64,000 nucleotides of DNA from Paraglaciecola sp. 20A4. Lineage in GTDB: Bacteria > Pseudomonadota > Gammaproteobacteria > Enterobacterales > Alteromonadaceae. The notes beneath the pieces were generated by a model that was not told where the DNA came from, made no database searches, and was given only the letters and a program-made list of their open reading frames with translations. Both the position numbers and the translations under genes were made by a program. The stretch is from contig NZ_WTPY01000008.1 of NCBI RefSeq assembly GCF_011378905.1, positions 62,001 through 126,000 of the forward strand. Reading direction: 5' to 3'. How positions within the stretch are numbered: position 1 is the first letter of the stretch; each line of letters opens with the position of its first letter. This document shows positions 37,537-46,322 of the stretch, one piece after another.

Positions 37537-38889
37537 TTATAAACGCGTAATGTCGTTAATAATGGCGATACTCATAAACAGGAGTAATAATAAGCCACCT
37601 ATTTTAAAACCAATCTCTTGTACAGAGTCCGGCACGGGTCGACCACGTAAAAGCTCTATAAAGTAATAGAGTAAGTGGCCGCCATCAAGCACAGGAATGG
37701 GTAAAAGGTTAATAATTCCCAAATTGACGCTAATTAACGCTAAAAAGCTCAGAAAATACACTATTCCTGAACTCGCACTCATCCCAGCACCTTGGGCAAT
37801 CGAAATCGGCCCACTAAGGTTATTAACCGACACATCACCCGTAATCAACTTGCCTAGCATCTCAATGCTAAGGGTCATAAGACGCCATGTTTTATCGCTC
37901 GCTTGAACGACAGCATCAATAGGACCATATTGGTGCGTAAACAATACCCCTTTGGGCCATGCTGCTAGTGTTGGGCTAACGCCCAAGTAACCAATTGTTT
38001 TGTCACCATCTTGGCGTGAGCCTAACATGCCATTTAATTCAACAACACGATCGTCTCTTAACACCTGAATGGAAACATCTGCATTGGGACGTTTTGCAAC
38101 ATAGCTCACTATTTGTTCCCAATTTAGCATGGTAGTTCCATCTACTTGCTGAATTTTATCGCCGACCTTCAATCCTAGCTGCTGTGCAGCAGACTCTTCA
38201 GCCACTAAACCTACGATGCTCAGTACATTGGGACGGTATACAGATAAGCCTAAACTATCGATTGCGGAGTCTTTCTCTGGATTAAATTGCCAAGTGCTTA
38301 AATCCAACACTCTTGTCTGTTCAATGGGGCTGTTGGGCAGTGACACAGTAATCGGTAAACTATCGTCCCCAATATATGAAATCAGCTCAAGATTCACCGC
38401 TTGCCAATCAATAGTTTCACGATCGCCTATCTTTTTAATCACCGAGCCAGAAATCAAGCCTGCTTGGCTAGCGATACTATCTTGCTTAATATCGCCGAGC
38501 ATAGGCTTAATAGTCTGTACGCCAATCAAATACATCACAAACAGCGCAAATATAGCGAAAATAAAATTCGTCAGTGGCCCTGCTGCGATAATAGCGATTC
38601 GCTTTAATACATGTTGGCGATTAAAAGCATGGGGTAAGTCTTCTTCTGACACCTCATCTACACGCTCATCGAGCATCTTGACATAGCCGCCTAAAGGTAT
38701 CGCGGCAATAACATATTCAGTCCCTAACTTGTCCGTGCGTCGCCAAAGCGCTTTACCAAATCCAACAGAAAAGCGTTCAACTTTTACCCCACAACGTCTA
38801 GCAACCCAAAAATGTCCCCATTCGTGTACGGCGACTAAAATACCCAACGCAACGATAAAAGAGCCTAAACTCCATAAAAAGCCCAACAT
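37537..38889 (-). CDS. rseP: Site-2 metalloprotease RseP
   Basis: RseP is the intramembrane protease that cuts anti-sigma factor RseA to release sigma E under envelope stress, and it also clears signal-peptide remnants. The 450-aa protein has HEWGH (22-26) in the first membrane helix, two PDZ domains in the periplasm (about 110-290) and the second catalytic motif in NLLPIPVLDGGHLLYY (near 400). It abuts dxr (no base between the dxr stop and the rseP start). Confidence 0.97.
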   Translation of the reverse strand: MLGFLWSLGSFIVALGILVAVHEWGHFWVARRCGVKVERFSVGFGKALWRRTDKLGTEYVIAAIPLGGYVKMLDERVDEVSEEDLPHAFNRQHVLKRIAIIAAGPLTNFIFAIFALFVMYLIGVQTIKPMLGDIKQDSIASQAGLISGSVIKKIGDRETIDWQAVNLELISYIGDDSLPITVSLPNSPIEQTRVLDLSTWQFNPEKDSAIDSLGLSVYRPNVLSIVGLVAEESAAQQLGLKVGDKIQQVDGTTMLNWEQIVSYVAKRPNADVSIQVLRDDRVVELNGMLGSRQDGDKTIGYLGVSPTLAAWPKGVLFTHQYGPIDAVVQASDKTWRLMTLSIEMLGKLITGDVSVNNLSGPISIAQGAGMSASSGIVYFLSFLALISVNLGIINLLPIPVLDGGHLLYYFIELLRGRPVPDSVQEIGFKIGGLLLLLFMSIAIINDITRL

Positions 38890-40083
38890 TTAATTTGCCT
38901 CTCGTGCATATGAAGAAATGATCTGCTGTGTGGCACTACGACACTCATGATCCCATGCGACAATCGCATCTATATTATCGAGTTGGCACGCGCCCATTTG
39001 CGTAAGACATTGCTCATTTATCTGAGCTATTTGGGTAAAGCCTATATTGCCCGATAAAAATGCCGCCACAGCTACTTCATTAGCTGCATTAAGGGCTGTA
39101 GTTGCGGATTGCCCCGCGTTTGCGGCTTCAATTGCGAGGTAGAGATTAGGATAGCGTTTAGGCTCAGGAAGACTAAAACTAAAATTACTTACCGTTTGAA
39201 AATCAAGTGGCTGGACACCAGAATCGATACGTTTTGGATAGGCAAGCCCATGGGCGATTGGTGTGCGCATATCTGGATTTCCCATTTGAGCGAGCACTGA
39301 ACCGTCTCGATATTGCACCATAGAATGAATGATACTCTGTGGATGCAGTACCACCTTGATGTCGCTGCTTTGTAAACCAAATAACCACCGAGCTTCAATA
39401 AACTCTAGGCCTTTGTTCATCATAGTCGCTGAATCAACTGATATTTTTTGTCCCATAACCCAATTAGGATGAGCACATGCCTGAGCAGGTGTAACATGGG
39501 TTAGTTCGCCAAAGGCAGTTTCACGAAAAGGCCCGCCTGAACCCGTTAGTAAAATACTGCTTATTCCCGATGACGCTAAGTCGCCGTATTGATAATCATG
39601 GGGTAAGCACTGAAAAATAGCGTTGTGTTCGCTGTCTATCGGCAATAACTGGGCGTTATGTTCTCTGGCTGCGTCCATAAAAAGTTCACCAGACATGACC
39701 AGCGATTCTTTATTGGCTAACAACACTTTTTTACCTGCTTTAACAGCCGCAATAGTGGGAAGTAAACCTGCACCACCGACAATAGCAGCCATCACCACAT
39801 CCACATCATCTGCACTGGCGACATCAGCTAATGCTTGAGCACCTGATAACAACACACTTTTAATACCCGAATATAACAGTGCTTGCTTTGCTTGCTTGTA
39901 TTGTCCAATATCAGATAAAACCAAATATTTTGGTTGGCACAACCTTGCCTGCTCAATTAATTTATCAATATTAGTGTGAGCGGTTAAGGCATAAACTTGA
40001 TAGAGCTCGGGATGCCGTACTACTACGTCTATAGTGCTTTGTCCAATGGAGCCAGTAGCACCTAAAATACAAATATTTTGCAT
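38890..40083 (-). CDS. dxr: 1-deoxy-D-xylulose-5-phosphate reductoisomerase
   Basis: Dxr (IspC) converts DXP to 2-C-methylerythritol 4-phosphate with NADPH, the committed step of the MEP isoprenoid pathway. The 397-aa protein begins MQNICILGATGSIGQSTIDVV with the NADPH-binding GxTGxxG, followed by LLANKESLVMSG, LLPIDSEHNAIFQCL, LTGSGGPFR and KGLEFIEARWLF. I start it at ATG 40083, which overlaps the cdsA stop by one base (TGATG); the frame is open to 40107 but that would run into cdsA. Confidence 0.97.
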   Translation of the reverse strand: MQNICILGATGSIGQSTIDVVVRHPELYQVYALTAHTNIDKLIEQARLCQPKYLVLSDIGQYKQAKQALLYSGIKSVLLSGAQALADVASADDVDVVMAAIVGGAGLLPTIAAVKAGKKVLLANKESLVMSGELFMDAAREHNAQLLPIDSEHNAIFQCLPHDYQYGDLASSGISSILLTGSGGPFRETAFGELTHVTPAQACAHPNWVMGQKISVDSATMMNKGLEFIEARWLFGLQSSDIKVVLHPQSIIHSMVQYRDGSVLAQMGNPDMRTPIAHGLAYPKRIDSGVQPLDFQTVSNFSFSLPEPKRYPNLYLAIEAANAGQSATTALNAANEVAVAAFLSGNIGFTQIAQINEQCLTQMGACQLDNIDAIVAWDHECRSATQQIISSYAREAN

Positions 40084-40946
40084 CAGGCCATCCAAGATAC
40101 GTAACAAAACGCAAAGACAGGAAAGGCTGCGGTGAGACTATCGATACGGTCTAAAATACCACCATGACCGGGTAATAGATTACCACTATCTTTTATACCT
40201 GCGCAGCGTTTCAACATACTTTCGTTTAAATCACCCAGCGCAGATACGGCGACCGTCAAACCACCGATCAAAATGTTTATCCAGATACGACTAGGATCAA
40301 CCGCATAGTGCAATGCAGCAAATGCAATAATAAGTGATGATGCTCCTACCCCACCCATTAAGCCTTCGAATGTTTTACCTGGGGATACTTTTGGACGTAA
40401 CTTAGTACGACCAAATTTAACCCCAACAAAGAATGCGCCAATGTCGGCGGCCCAAACAATACCCAGTACGTAAAAGATAAGAGATGCACCGTAAAAACTA
40501 TCTACGTCGTACAAACTGGTGCGTAATGACACTATCGCGACCCAAGTAGGTATAAGTGTTAACAGCCCAAATAAACCTTGAATACCTCTTCGTGTGCGCC
40601 AAAAAGAACTAAAACGAGGATAGGCAATTATCATTAATAACGAGATAAACCACCAAAGAGCAGCGGTACCTAAAATATAATGATAGAGACTATTCAATTG
40701 TCCCTGATACCAGATATTCTCTACATCAATGGCAAAGGTAAAGTAGCCACAAATCGCTACGATAATGAAGGTATAAACCGCTTTGGTTTGACGGGTAACA
40801 AAACCAGACATGTTGGCCCATTCCCAAGCCCCTAAACCGAGTACACCAATCATGGCAATTTCGAAACCAATCATGGGAAGAAATAAGATCGAACACAATA
40901 CCAGCGGTGCTAACACCAGTGCGGTTAGAATACGTTCTCTCAACAT
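40083..40946 (-). CDS. cdsA: Phosphatidate cytidylyltransferase
   Basis: CdsA makes CDP-diacylglycerol from phosphatidate and CTP, the branch point to all phospholipids. The 287-aa inner-membrane protein has about eight hydrophobic helices and the C-terminal signature SMLKRCAGIKDSG and LLPGHGGILDRIDSL. It lies between uppS and dxr; 49 bases separate it from uppS. Confidence 0.96.
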   Translation of the reverse strand: MLRERILTALVLAPLVLCSILFLPMIGFEIAMIGVLGLGAWEWANMSGFVTRQTKAVYTFIIVAICGYFTFAIDVENIWYQGQLNSLYHYILGTAALWWFISLLMIIAYPRFSSFWRTRRGIQGLFGLLTLIPTWVAIVSLRTSLYDVDSFYGASLIFYVLGIVWAADIGAFFVGVKFGRTKLRPKVSPGKTFEGLMGGVGASSLIIAFAALHYAVDPSRIWINILIGGLTVAVSALGDLNESMLKRCAGIKDSGNLLPGHGGILDRIDSLTAAFPVFAFCYVSWMA

Positions 40947-40995
40947 AGTGAGCCCTCAGAAACAGAAGTGGCGATAACCACAAACATATTAGCCA

Positions 40996-41736
40996 TTAAC
41001 TAACCTGTTCGCCTGTCATCCCGTAACGACGTTGCCTATCTGCAAAATTGTCGATGGCAAGTTTAAATGCATCTTCGTTAAAATCCGGCCAATATGTATC
41101 AGTAAAATACAATTCTGCGTAGGCAACTTGCCATAAAAGAAAGTTACTAATACGCGTTTCACCGCCGGTACGAATTAATAAATCGAGTTCAGGTAAATCC
41201 GAACAACAGGTATATCCACTAAATAGATTTACATCGATGTCATTGCTATCGAGTGCACCTGCTTTTACTTGTTCAGCTATCGCTTTTGTTGCATTAATGA
41301 TTTCCCAGCGCCCGCCGTAGTTGGCAGCAATGTTCAGCACTAAAGCGTCGTTATTTGCGGTTAAAAGCTCAGCATCACGAATTTGCTCAACCAATTTTTT
41401 GTCAAAACGACTGGTGTCACCGATAACACGAAGCCTAACATTATTCTTGTGCAGCTTTTTTACTTCGCTGCTCAACACCATTTTAAACAGTTCCATCAGC
41501 ACACCCACTTCTTCTTGAGGGCGATTCCAATTTTCGCTGCTAAAGGCAAATAGCGTTAACACTTTGATATTATTTTTAAGAGAGAAAGACACGGATGCTC
41601 GCACACCTTTAACCCCAGCACGATGCCCGAAAGTACGGATTTTGCCTTTCTTTTTAGCCCACCGCCCGTTGCCATCCATAATGATAGCAACGTGCTGTGG
41701 CATGAGTTTATTAGTAGGTTGTGATTCTGAATTCAT
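40996..41736 (-). CDS. uppS: Undecaprenyl pyrophosphate synthase
   Basis: UppS adds eight isoprene units to farnesyl diphosphate to give C55-PP, the carrier lipid for peptidoglycan and O-antigen. The 246-aa cis-prenyltransferase has HVAIIMDGNGRWAKKKG (catalytic Asp), GHRAGVKGVR, and the C-terminal LIRTGGETRISNFLLWQVAYAE. It is 13 bases beyond frr. Confidence 0.97.
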   Translation of the reverse strand: MNSESQPTNKLMPQHVAIIMDGNGRWAKKKGKIRTFGHRAGVKGVRASVSFSLKNNIKVLTLFAFSSENWNRPQEEVGVLMELFKMVLSSEVKKLHKNNVRLRVIGDTSRFDKKLVEQIRDAELLTANNDALVLNIAANYGGRWEIINATKAIAEQVKAGALDSNDIDVNLFSGYTCCSDLPELDLLIRTGGETRISNFLLWQVAYAELYFTDTYWPDFNEDAFKLAIDNFADRQRRYGMTGEQVS

Positions 41737-41749
41737 TTACCAGCGACCA

Positions 41750-42307
41750 CTACACTTCCATTAACTCTGTTTCTTTCGCTGCCAATATTTCATCAATCTG
41801 TTTAACGAATTCATCAGTCAGCTTCTGGATGGCATCCTCACCGCGATGGGCGTCATCTTCACTAATTTCTTTTTCTTTCAATAATTCTTTAAGATCACCG
41901 TTAGCGTCACGACGGATATTACGCACGGCCACACGACCACCTTCAGCTTCACCGCGCACGACGCGTATTAAACTTTTACGACGTTCTTCTGTAAGCGCTG
42001 GCATAGGAATACGGATAACCGTCCCCGCACTCATAGGGTTTAAACCAAGATCAGATTGCATAATGGCTTTTTCAACAGCCTGGGCTGAGCTTTTATCAAA
42101 AACAGTTAGGGCTAAGGTACGAGAGTCTTCAGCAATGACGTTAGCAAGCTGTTTTAACGGCGTGGGGGCACCGTAATAAGGCACCATAATACTGTCTAGC
42201 AAACTAGGATGAGCACGACCGGTACGAATTTTGGCAAATTGTCCGCGCAGAGCAAGAATACTTTTTTCCATGCGCTCACGCGCATCTACATTGATTTCAT
42301 CAATCAT
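41750..42307 (-). CDS. frr: Ribosome recycling factor
   Basis: RRF splits post-termination ribosomes with EF-G. The 185-aa protein matches E. coli RRF in size and sequence: an N-terminal helix ([16 protein letters not shown]), a [11 protein letters not shown] loop, the beta domain with [15 protein letters not shown], and the C-terminal helices ending [17 protein letters not shown]. It is 24 bases downstream of pyrH, in the conserved rpsB-tsf-pyrH-frr order. Confidence 0.98.
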   Translation of the reverse strand: MIDEINVDARERMEKSILALRGQFAKIRTGRAHPSLLDSIMVPYYGAPTPLKQLANVIAEDSRTLALTVFDKSSAQAVEKAIMQSDLGLNPMSAGTVIRIPMPALTEERRKSLIRVVRGEAEGGRVAVRNIRRDANGDLKELLKEKEISEDDAHRGEDAIQKLTDEFVKQIDEILAAKETELMEV

Positions 42308-42331
42308 AAAATGACTTCCTAATTAATTATC

Positions 42332-43066
42332 TTATTTTTCTGGATGGCAAATTACGGTACCAACATCTTCACCAAGCACAACCGCTCGCAAGCAGCCGGG
42401 TTTATTCATGTTGAAAACACGGATTGGAATATTGTGATCACGGGCTAGCGTGAATGCCGCTAAATCCATCACTTTTAATTCTTTATCTAATACTTCTGTG
42501 TACGATAATCTGTCATACATAACGGCATTCGGGTTTTTTGCTGGGTCAGAATCATATACGCCATCGACTTTCGTGCCTTTTAGGACGGCGTCGGCTTCTA
42601 TTTCAATACCACGTAAACAAGCAGCTGAATCAGTTGTAAAGAAGGGGTTGCCTGTACCCGCAGCAAAAATAACCACACGACCAGATTTCAACAAACTAAT
42701 CGCTTCAGCCCAATTGTAGGCATCGCACACACCATTTAAAGGAATAGCTGACATCAAACGCGCGTTTACAAAAGCCCTGTGCAAAGCATCTCGCATAGCC
42801 AAGCCATTCATAACCGTAGCTAGCATACCCATGTGGTCGCCAACAACGCGATTCATGCCTGCTTTAGCAAGTCCTTCACCACGGAATAAGTTACCGCCGC
42901 CTATGACTAAGCCGACTTGGATGCCCAATTCAACTATTTCTTTTATTTCTTGAGCCATACGCTCAAGTACCTTGGGATCTATTCCAAAGCCTTCTTCGCC
43001 CATTAAGGCTTCGCCACTAAGTTTTAATAAAATTCTTCGATAGGTATGTTTAGGTGTTGTACTCAT
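42332..43066 (-). CDS. pyrH: Uridylate kinase
   Basis: PyrH phosphorylates UMP to UDP. The 244-aa hexameric amino-acid-kinase-fold protein shows [58 protein letters not shown] and [11 protein letters not shown] 268-base gap upstream holds the tsf terminator and presumably a pyrH promoter. Confidence 0.98.
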   Translation of the reverse strand: MSTTPKHTYRRILLKLSGEALMGEEGFGIDPKVLERMAQEIKEIVELGIQVGLVIGGGNLFRGEGLAKAGMNRVVGDHMGMLATVMNGLAMRDALHRAFVNARLMSAIPLNGVCDAYNWAEAISLLKSGRVVIFAAGTGNPFFTTDSAACLRGIEIEADAVLKGTKVDGVYDSDPAKNPNAVMYDRLSYTEVLDKELKVMDLAAFTLARDHNIPIRVFNMNKPGCLRAVVLGEDVGTVICHPEK

Positions 43067-43260
43067 CGGCAGGCTATTCCTTGTTTAACGAATAATGGGG
43101 GTCAAAAAACACTCGATATAACAATGTACGATATGCCATATAGTCAGTAACTAAGGCGTTTCTACAATCTTATCGTTCAATACATTGTACAAAAATATTG
43201 GCATAAAAACGTATCTGTAGCTAATTTCATAGTACATGCCGTTATACAGTTTGTTCCACA

Positions 43261-43289
43261 TATAAAAAGGCACCTCAATTTGAGGTGCC
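43261..43289 (-). terminator. Terminator of the rpsB-tsf unit
   Basis: GGCACCTCA (43269-43277) and TGAGGTGCC (43281-43289) make a 9-bp stem with a 3-base loop; on the minus strand it is followed by TTTTTATA. It lies 46 bases after the tsf stop. Confidence 0.88.
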
Positions 43290-43334
43290 AGTAGTTTATA
43301 TGACATTGGCTTTTCGCAAAAGCAAATGGCGCAA

Positions 43335-44207
43335 TTATTTCTTAGCAGCGGCCATTTGTGCAGCTACTTCAGCAGCAAAATCTTCTTCTTTCTTCTCAAT
43401 ACCTTCGCCAACTTCGAAACGAACGAAGTTAATTACGTCTGCATTCTTAGCTTTAAGCAACTGAGCAACCGTCATTGAAGGATCTTTGATAAATGGTTGG
43501 CCCGTTAAGCTAACTTCTGAAGTAAACTTATTCATACGACCAGAAACCATTTTCTCAGCTATCTCAGCAGGCTTGCCTGACTGCATAGCGATATCAAGTT
43601 GAATTTCTTTCTCTTTTGCAACAACGTCAGCAGGCACATCAGTAGGTTTAACAAACTGAGGATTAGCTGCCGCTACGTGCATAGCTATGTCTTTCGCTAA
43701 TTCTTCGTCGCCACCTTTAAGGATAGCAATAACGCCAATACGTGCACTGTGAACGTAAGCGCCAAGGTTTTCACCTTCGACCGAAACAACACGACGAGGA
43801 GAAATGTTTTCACCGATTTTAGCAACTAATGTGTCACGAGCATCGCTAACTTTAACGCCATTAACAATTGAGTTGTTCAATGTTTCGATATCGTTAACTT
43901 TGTTCGCTGAAGCGACTTCGATTAATTGGTTACCGAACGCGACGAAACCGTCATCACGTGCAACGAAATCAGTTTCACTGTTCAATTCGATCATAGTTGC
44001 AACGCCGTTTGCAACCTTGGTCAAAATAACGCCTTCAGCGGCGATACGACCTGCTTTTTTTGCGGCTTTTGCTTGACCGTTCTTGCGCATATTCTCGATC
44101 GCAAGTTCAATGTCACCGTCAGTTTCAACAAGTGCATTTTTACAATCTAACATACCTGCAGCGGTACGCTCGCGTAATTCTTTAACTAGGGCTGCTGTCA
44201 CTGCCAT
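43335..44207 (-). CDS. tsf: Elongation factor Ts
   Basis: EF-Ts exchanges nucleotide on EF-Tu. The 290-aa protein begins [23 protein letters not shown] with the TDFV motif in [13 protein letters not shown], and has two further core domains. The start is ATG 44207, preceded by GAGGAAACGAC, a strong ribosome site; the frame runs 54 bases further upstream into the intergenic hairpin and is not used. It is downstream of rpsB, with an intergenic hairpin between them. Confidence 0.98.
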   Translation of the reverse strand: MAVTAALVKELRERTAAGMLDCKNALVETDGDIELAIENMRKNGQAKAAKKAGRIAAEGVILTKVANGVATMIELNSETDFVARDDGFVAFGNQLIEVASANKVNDIETLNNSIVNGVKVSDARDTLVAKIGENISPRRVVSVEGENLGAYVHSARIGVIAILKGGDEELAKDIAMHVAAANPQFVKPTDVPADVVAKEKEIQLDIAMQSGKPAEIAEKMVSGRMNKFTSEVSLTGQPFIKDPSMTVAQLLKAKNADVINFVRFEVGEGIEKKEEDFAAEVAAQMAAAKK

Positions 44208-44240
44208 TGTCGTTTCCTCAGCAATAATATGTACTAAATT

Positions 44241-44272
44241 AGGATTAAAAAACAGGGGCATCAGCCCCTGTT
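44241..44272 (-). terminator. Intergenic terminator/attenuator between rpsB and tsf
   Basis: CAGGGGC (44253-44259), loop ATCA, GCCCCTG (44264-44270); the stem can extend with AA/TT. On the minus strand it is followed by six T. It is located between the rpsB stop (44339) and the tsf start (44207), so only part of transcription should continue into tsf. In E. coli a partial terminator is known in this same place. Confidence 0.85.
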
Positions 44273-44338
44273 AAATTTTCGTGTCATGCACATGTGTGCA
44301 TTAACAGACTGACTCAATAGGTATATTAAAGAGGCTGA

Positions 44339-45070
44339 TTACTCAGCAGCTTCAACAAACTCACCTTCTTCAGCCTGTACTTCAATGTTTTTCTCACGAC
44401 CTTCGATAACAGCGTCAGCAGCAGTGTTCAAATAAAGTTGAACTGCACGGATCGCATCATCGTTACCAGGAATGATGTAATCAACACCATCTGGATTTGA
44501 GTTAGTGTCGACGATTGAAACAACTGGAATACCAAGGTTACGCGCTTCGGTAATCGCAATATGCTCGTGGTCAGCATCAACAACGAAAAGACAGTCAGGA
44601 AGACCACCCATGTTTTTGATTCCGCCCAAGCTGTTTTCTAGCTTAGCCATTTCGCGTTGTAACATAAGCACTTCTTTTTTAGTGATTTTGTCGAACGTAC
44701 CGTCTTGGCTTTGTTGCTCTAGATCTTTCAAGCGTTTGATTGATTGACGAACTGTTTTCCAGTTAGTCAACATGCCACCCAACCAACGTTTGTTAACGTA
44801 GAATTGGTCACATTTAACTGCTGCGTCACGAACGGCATCACTTGCTGCGCGTTTAGTACCAACAAAAAGGATTTTACCTTTCTTAGAAGCAACACCGCCA
44901 ATGTAGTTCAACGCATTGTTGAACAACGGGACTGTTTTTTCTAAGTTAATGATGTGAACTTTGTTACGAGCGCCAAAGATGAAAGGTTTCATTTTTGGGT
45001 TCCAGTAACGTGTTTGGTGACCGAAGTGAACGCCGGCTTGAAGCATGTCGCGCATTGATACATTTGCCAT
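44339..45070 (-). CDS. rpsB: 30S ribosomal protein S2
   Basis: S2 is a late-assembling protein of the small subunit, between head and body. The 243-aa product has [37 protein letters not shown] and [15 protein letters not shown], and ends in an acidic tail. The gene starts the rpsB-tsf unit. Upstream, a strong promoter and a folded leader (see separate entries) suggest stringent control and feedback by S2. Confidence 0.99.
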   Translation of the reverse strand: MANVSMRDMLQAGVHFGHQTRYWNPKMKPFIFGARNKVHIINLEKTVPLFNNALNYIGGVASKKGKILFVGTKRAASDAVRDAAVKCDQFYVNKRWLGGMLTNWKTVRQSIKRLKDLEQQSQDGTFDKITKKEVLMLQREMAKLENSLGGIKNMGGLPDCLFVVDADHEHIAITEARNLGIPVVSIVDTNSNPDGVDYIIPGNDDAIRAVQLYLNTAADAVIEGREKNIEVQAEEGEFVEAAE

Positions 45071-45103
45071 TATATTAGTTTCCTTAATATGGGGTTAGGC
45101 CTC

Positions 45104-45173
45104 CATACATCCCAGCTCTCGATCTGTGCAGACGAATCTTGCACAAACACCCCGAAAACTGTGTCGATGTATG
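45104..45173 (-). promoter_or_regulatory. Candidate S2-binding rpsB leader structure
   Basis: In the 5' leader of rpsB, CATACATC (45104-45111) and GATGTATG (45166-45173) form an 8-bp outer stem, and TGTGCA (45125-45130) with TGCACA (45140-45145) an inner stem-loop. S2 represses rpsB-tsf translation through a conserved structured leader in gammaproteobacteria; this fits by position and shape, though I could not compare it base for base. Confidence 0.6.
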
Positions 45174-45266
45174 TGTGTTATTAACTATAGGTTAGTCGCT
45201 GTAAATAACCGTTTGATGATATGCTCAAAATGAGCAATACAACGAACAGCCGTTTCAGCGGGGCGC

Positions 45267-45295
45267 TTTATATCATGGTAACAGGATAAATTCAA
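45267..45295 (-). promoter_or_regulatory. Promoter of rpsB with GC-rich discriminator
   Basis: On the minus strand TTGAAT (45290-45295), a 17-base spacer, TATAAA (45267-45272) with the extended -10 TGA in front, followed at once by GCGCCCCGC. A G/C-rich discriminator at the start of a ribosomal transcript is the usual sign of ppGpp/DksA repression. The leader would be about 190 bases long. Confidence 0.82.
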
Positions 45296-45382
45296 GTTTA
45301 CGTATACATGCTATACACCAGCGCCTTGAAAAGTTAAGATATAACCACATTATTTGCATACCCCAAAAATTAGGACATTGCT

Positions 45383-46174
45383 TTGCCTGCTACTATCAAA
45401 ACCGCACAAGAAATTGAAAAAATGCGAGTTGCCGGACGACTTGCAGCTGATGTATTACAAATGATTGGCCCACATGTGAAAAAAGGTGTGACGACAGAGG
45501 AGCTTAATCGGCTTTGTCATGACTATATTGTCAATGAACAACAAGCCATCCCTGCCCCATTGAATTATGGTAATCCTCCTTTCCCCAAATCAATTTGTAC
45601 ATCAGTTAATCATGTTATTTGCCATGGTATTCCGGCTGATAAAAAATTAAAGGAAGGTGACAGTGTTAATATAGATGTAACTGTCATAAAAGATGGTTAT
45701 CACGGTGATACATCCAAGATGTTTGTTGTGGGTAAACCCAGCATTATGACTGAACGTCTAATTCGGGTAACACAAGAAGCCCTTTATATCGGAATAAAAA
45801 TGGTCAAACCCGGCGTGCGTTTGGGGGATATTGGCCATGCTATACAGCAACATGCTGAAGGCCATAATTACTCGATAGTCCGTGAATACTGCGGGCATGG
45901 TATTGGCGCTAATTTCCACGAAGAACCTCAGGTGGTTCATTACGGTCGCCCCAATACAGGTGAAGTTTTAGAAGCTGGTATGTGTTTCACCATAGAGCCG
46001 ATGGTAAATGCAGGTAAACGTTATTCAAAGGTGTTGCCTGATGATTGGACCGTCGTAACGAAAGATCGCAGTTTAAGTGCGCAGTGGGAACATACCTTGC
46101 TCGTGACAGAAACAGGGGTTGAAATTCTTACCCTTCGAGACGATGAAGATATTGATCGCGTTATCAATCATTAA
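45383..46174 (+). CDS. map: Methionine aminopeptidase type I
   Basis: MetAP removes the initiator methionine from nascent proteins. The 263-aa pita-bread-fold protein shows the metal ligands in NIDVTVIKDGYHGDTSKMF (two Asp), GHGIG (His), FTIEPM (Glu) and WEHTLLVT (Glu), and the substrate His in CHGIPAD. Its start is TTG 45383 with AGGA at 45372-45375. It is divergent from rpsB, sharing a 312-bp intergenic region, and 148 bases before glnD. Confidence 0.97.
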   Translation: MPATIKTAQEIEKMRVAGRLAADVLQMIGPHVKKGVTTEELNRLCHDYIVNEQQAIPAPLNYGNPPFPKSICTSVNHVICHGIPADKKLKEGDSVNIDVTVIKDGYHGDTSKMFVVGKPSIMTERLIRVTQEALYIGIKMVKPGVRLGDIGHAIQQHAEGHNYSIVREYCGHGIGANFHEEPQVVHYGRPNTGEVLEAGMCFTIEPMVNAGKRYSKVLPDDWTVVTKDRSLSAQWEHTLLVTETGVEILTLRDDEDIDRVINH

Positions 46175-46322
46175 GCATTTCCCAGATAGAATTATCTAAG
46201 CTTATGATAAATAATTAGTTCTTGCTTGAATTAATTATTTGTCATGGCTTCGTAAATAGATAAACCTTAAGCGAGCACTATTCCAAATAACATTGTCATC
46301 ACATTGAATAAAGGAACGTATC

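Noticed and set aside
43119-43190. Inverted 8-mers ACAATGTA / TACATTGT in the tsf-pyrH gap
   Set aside because: Spacing of about 60 bases and AT-rich arms make pairing weak; could be chance.
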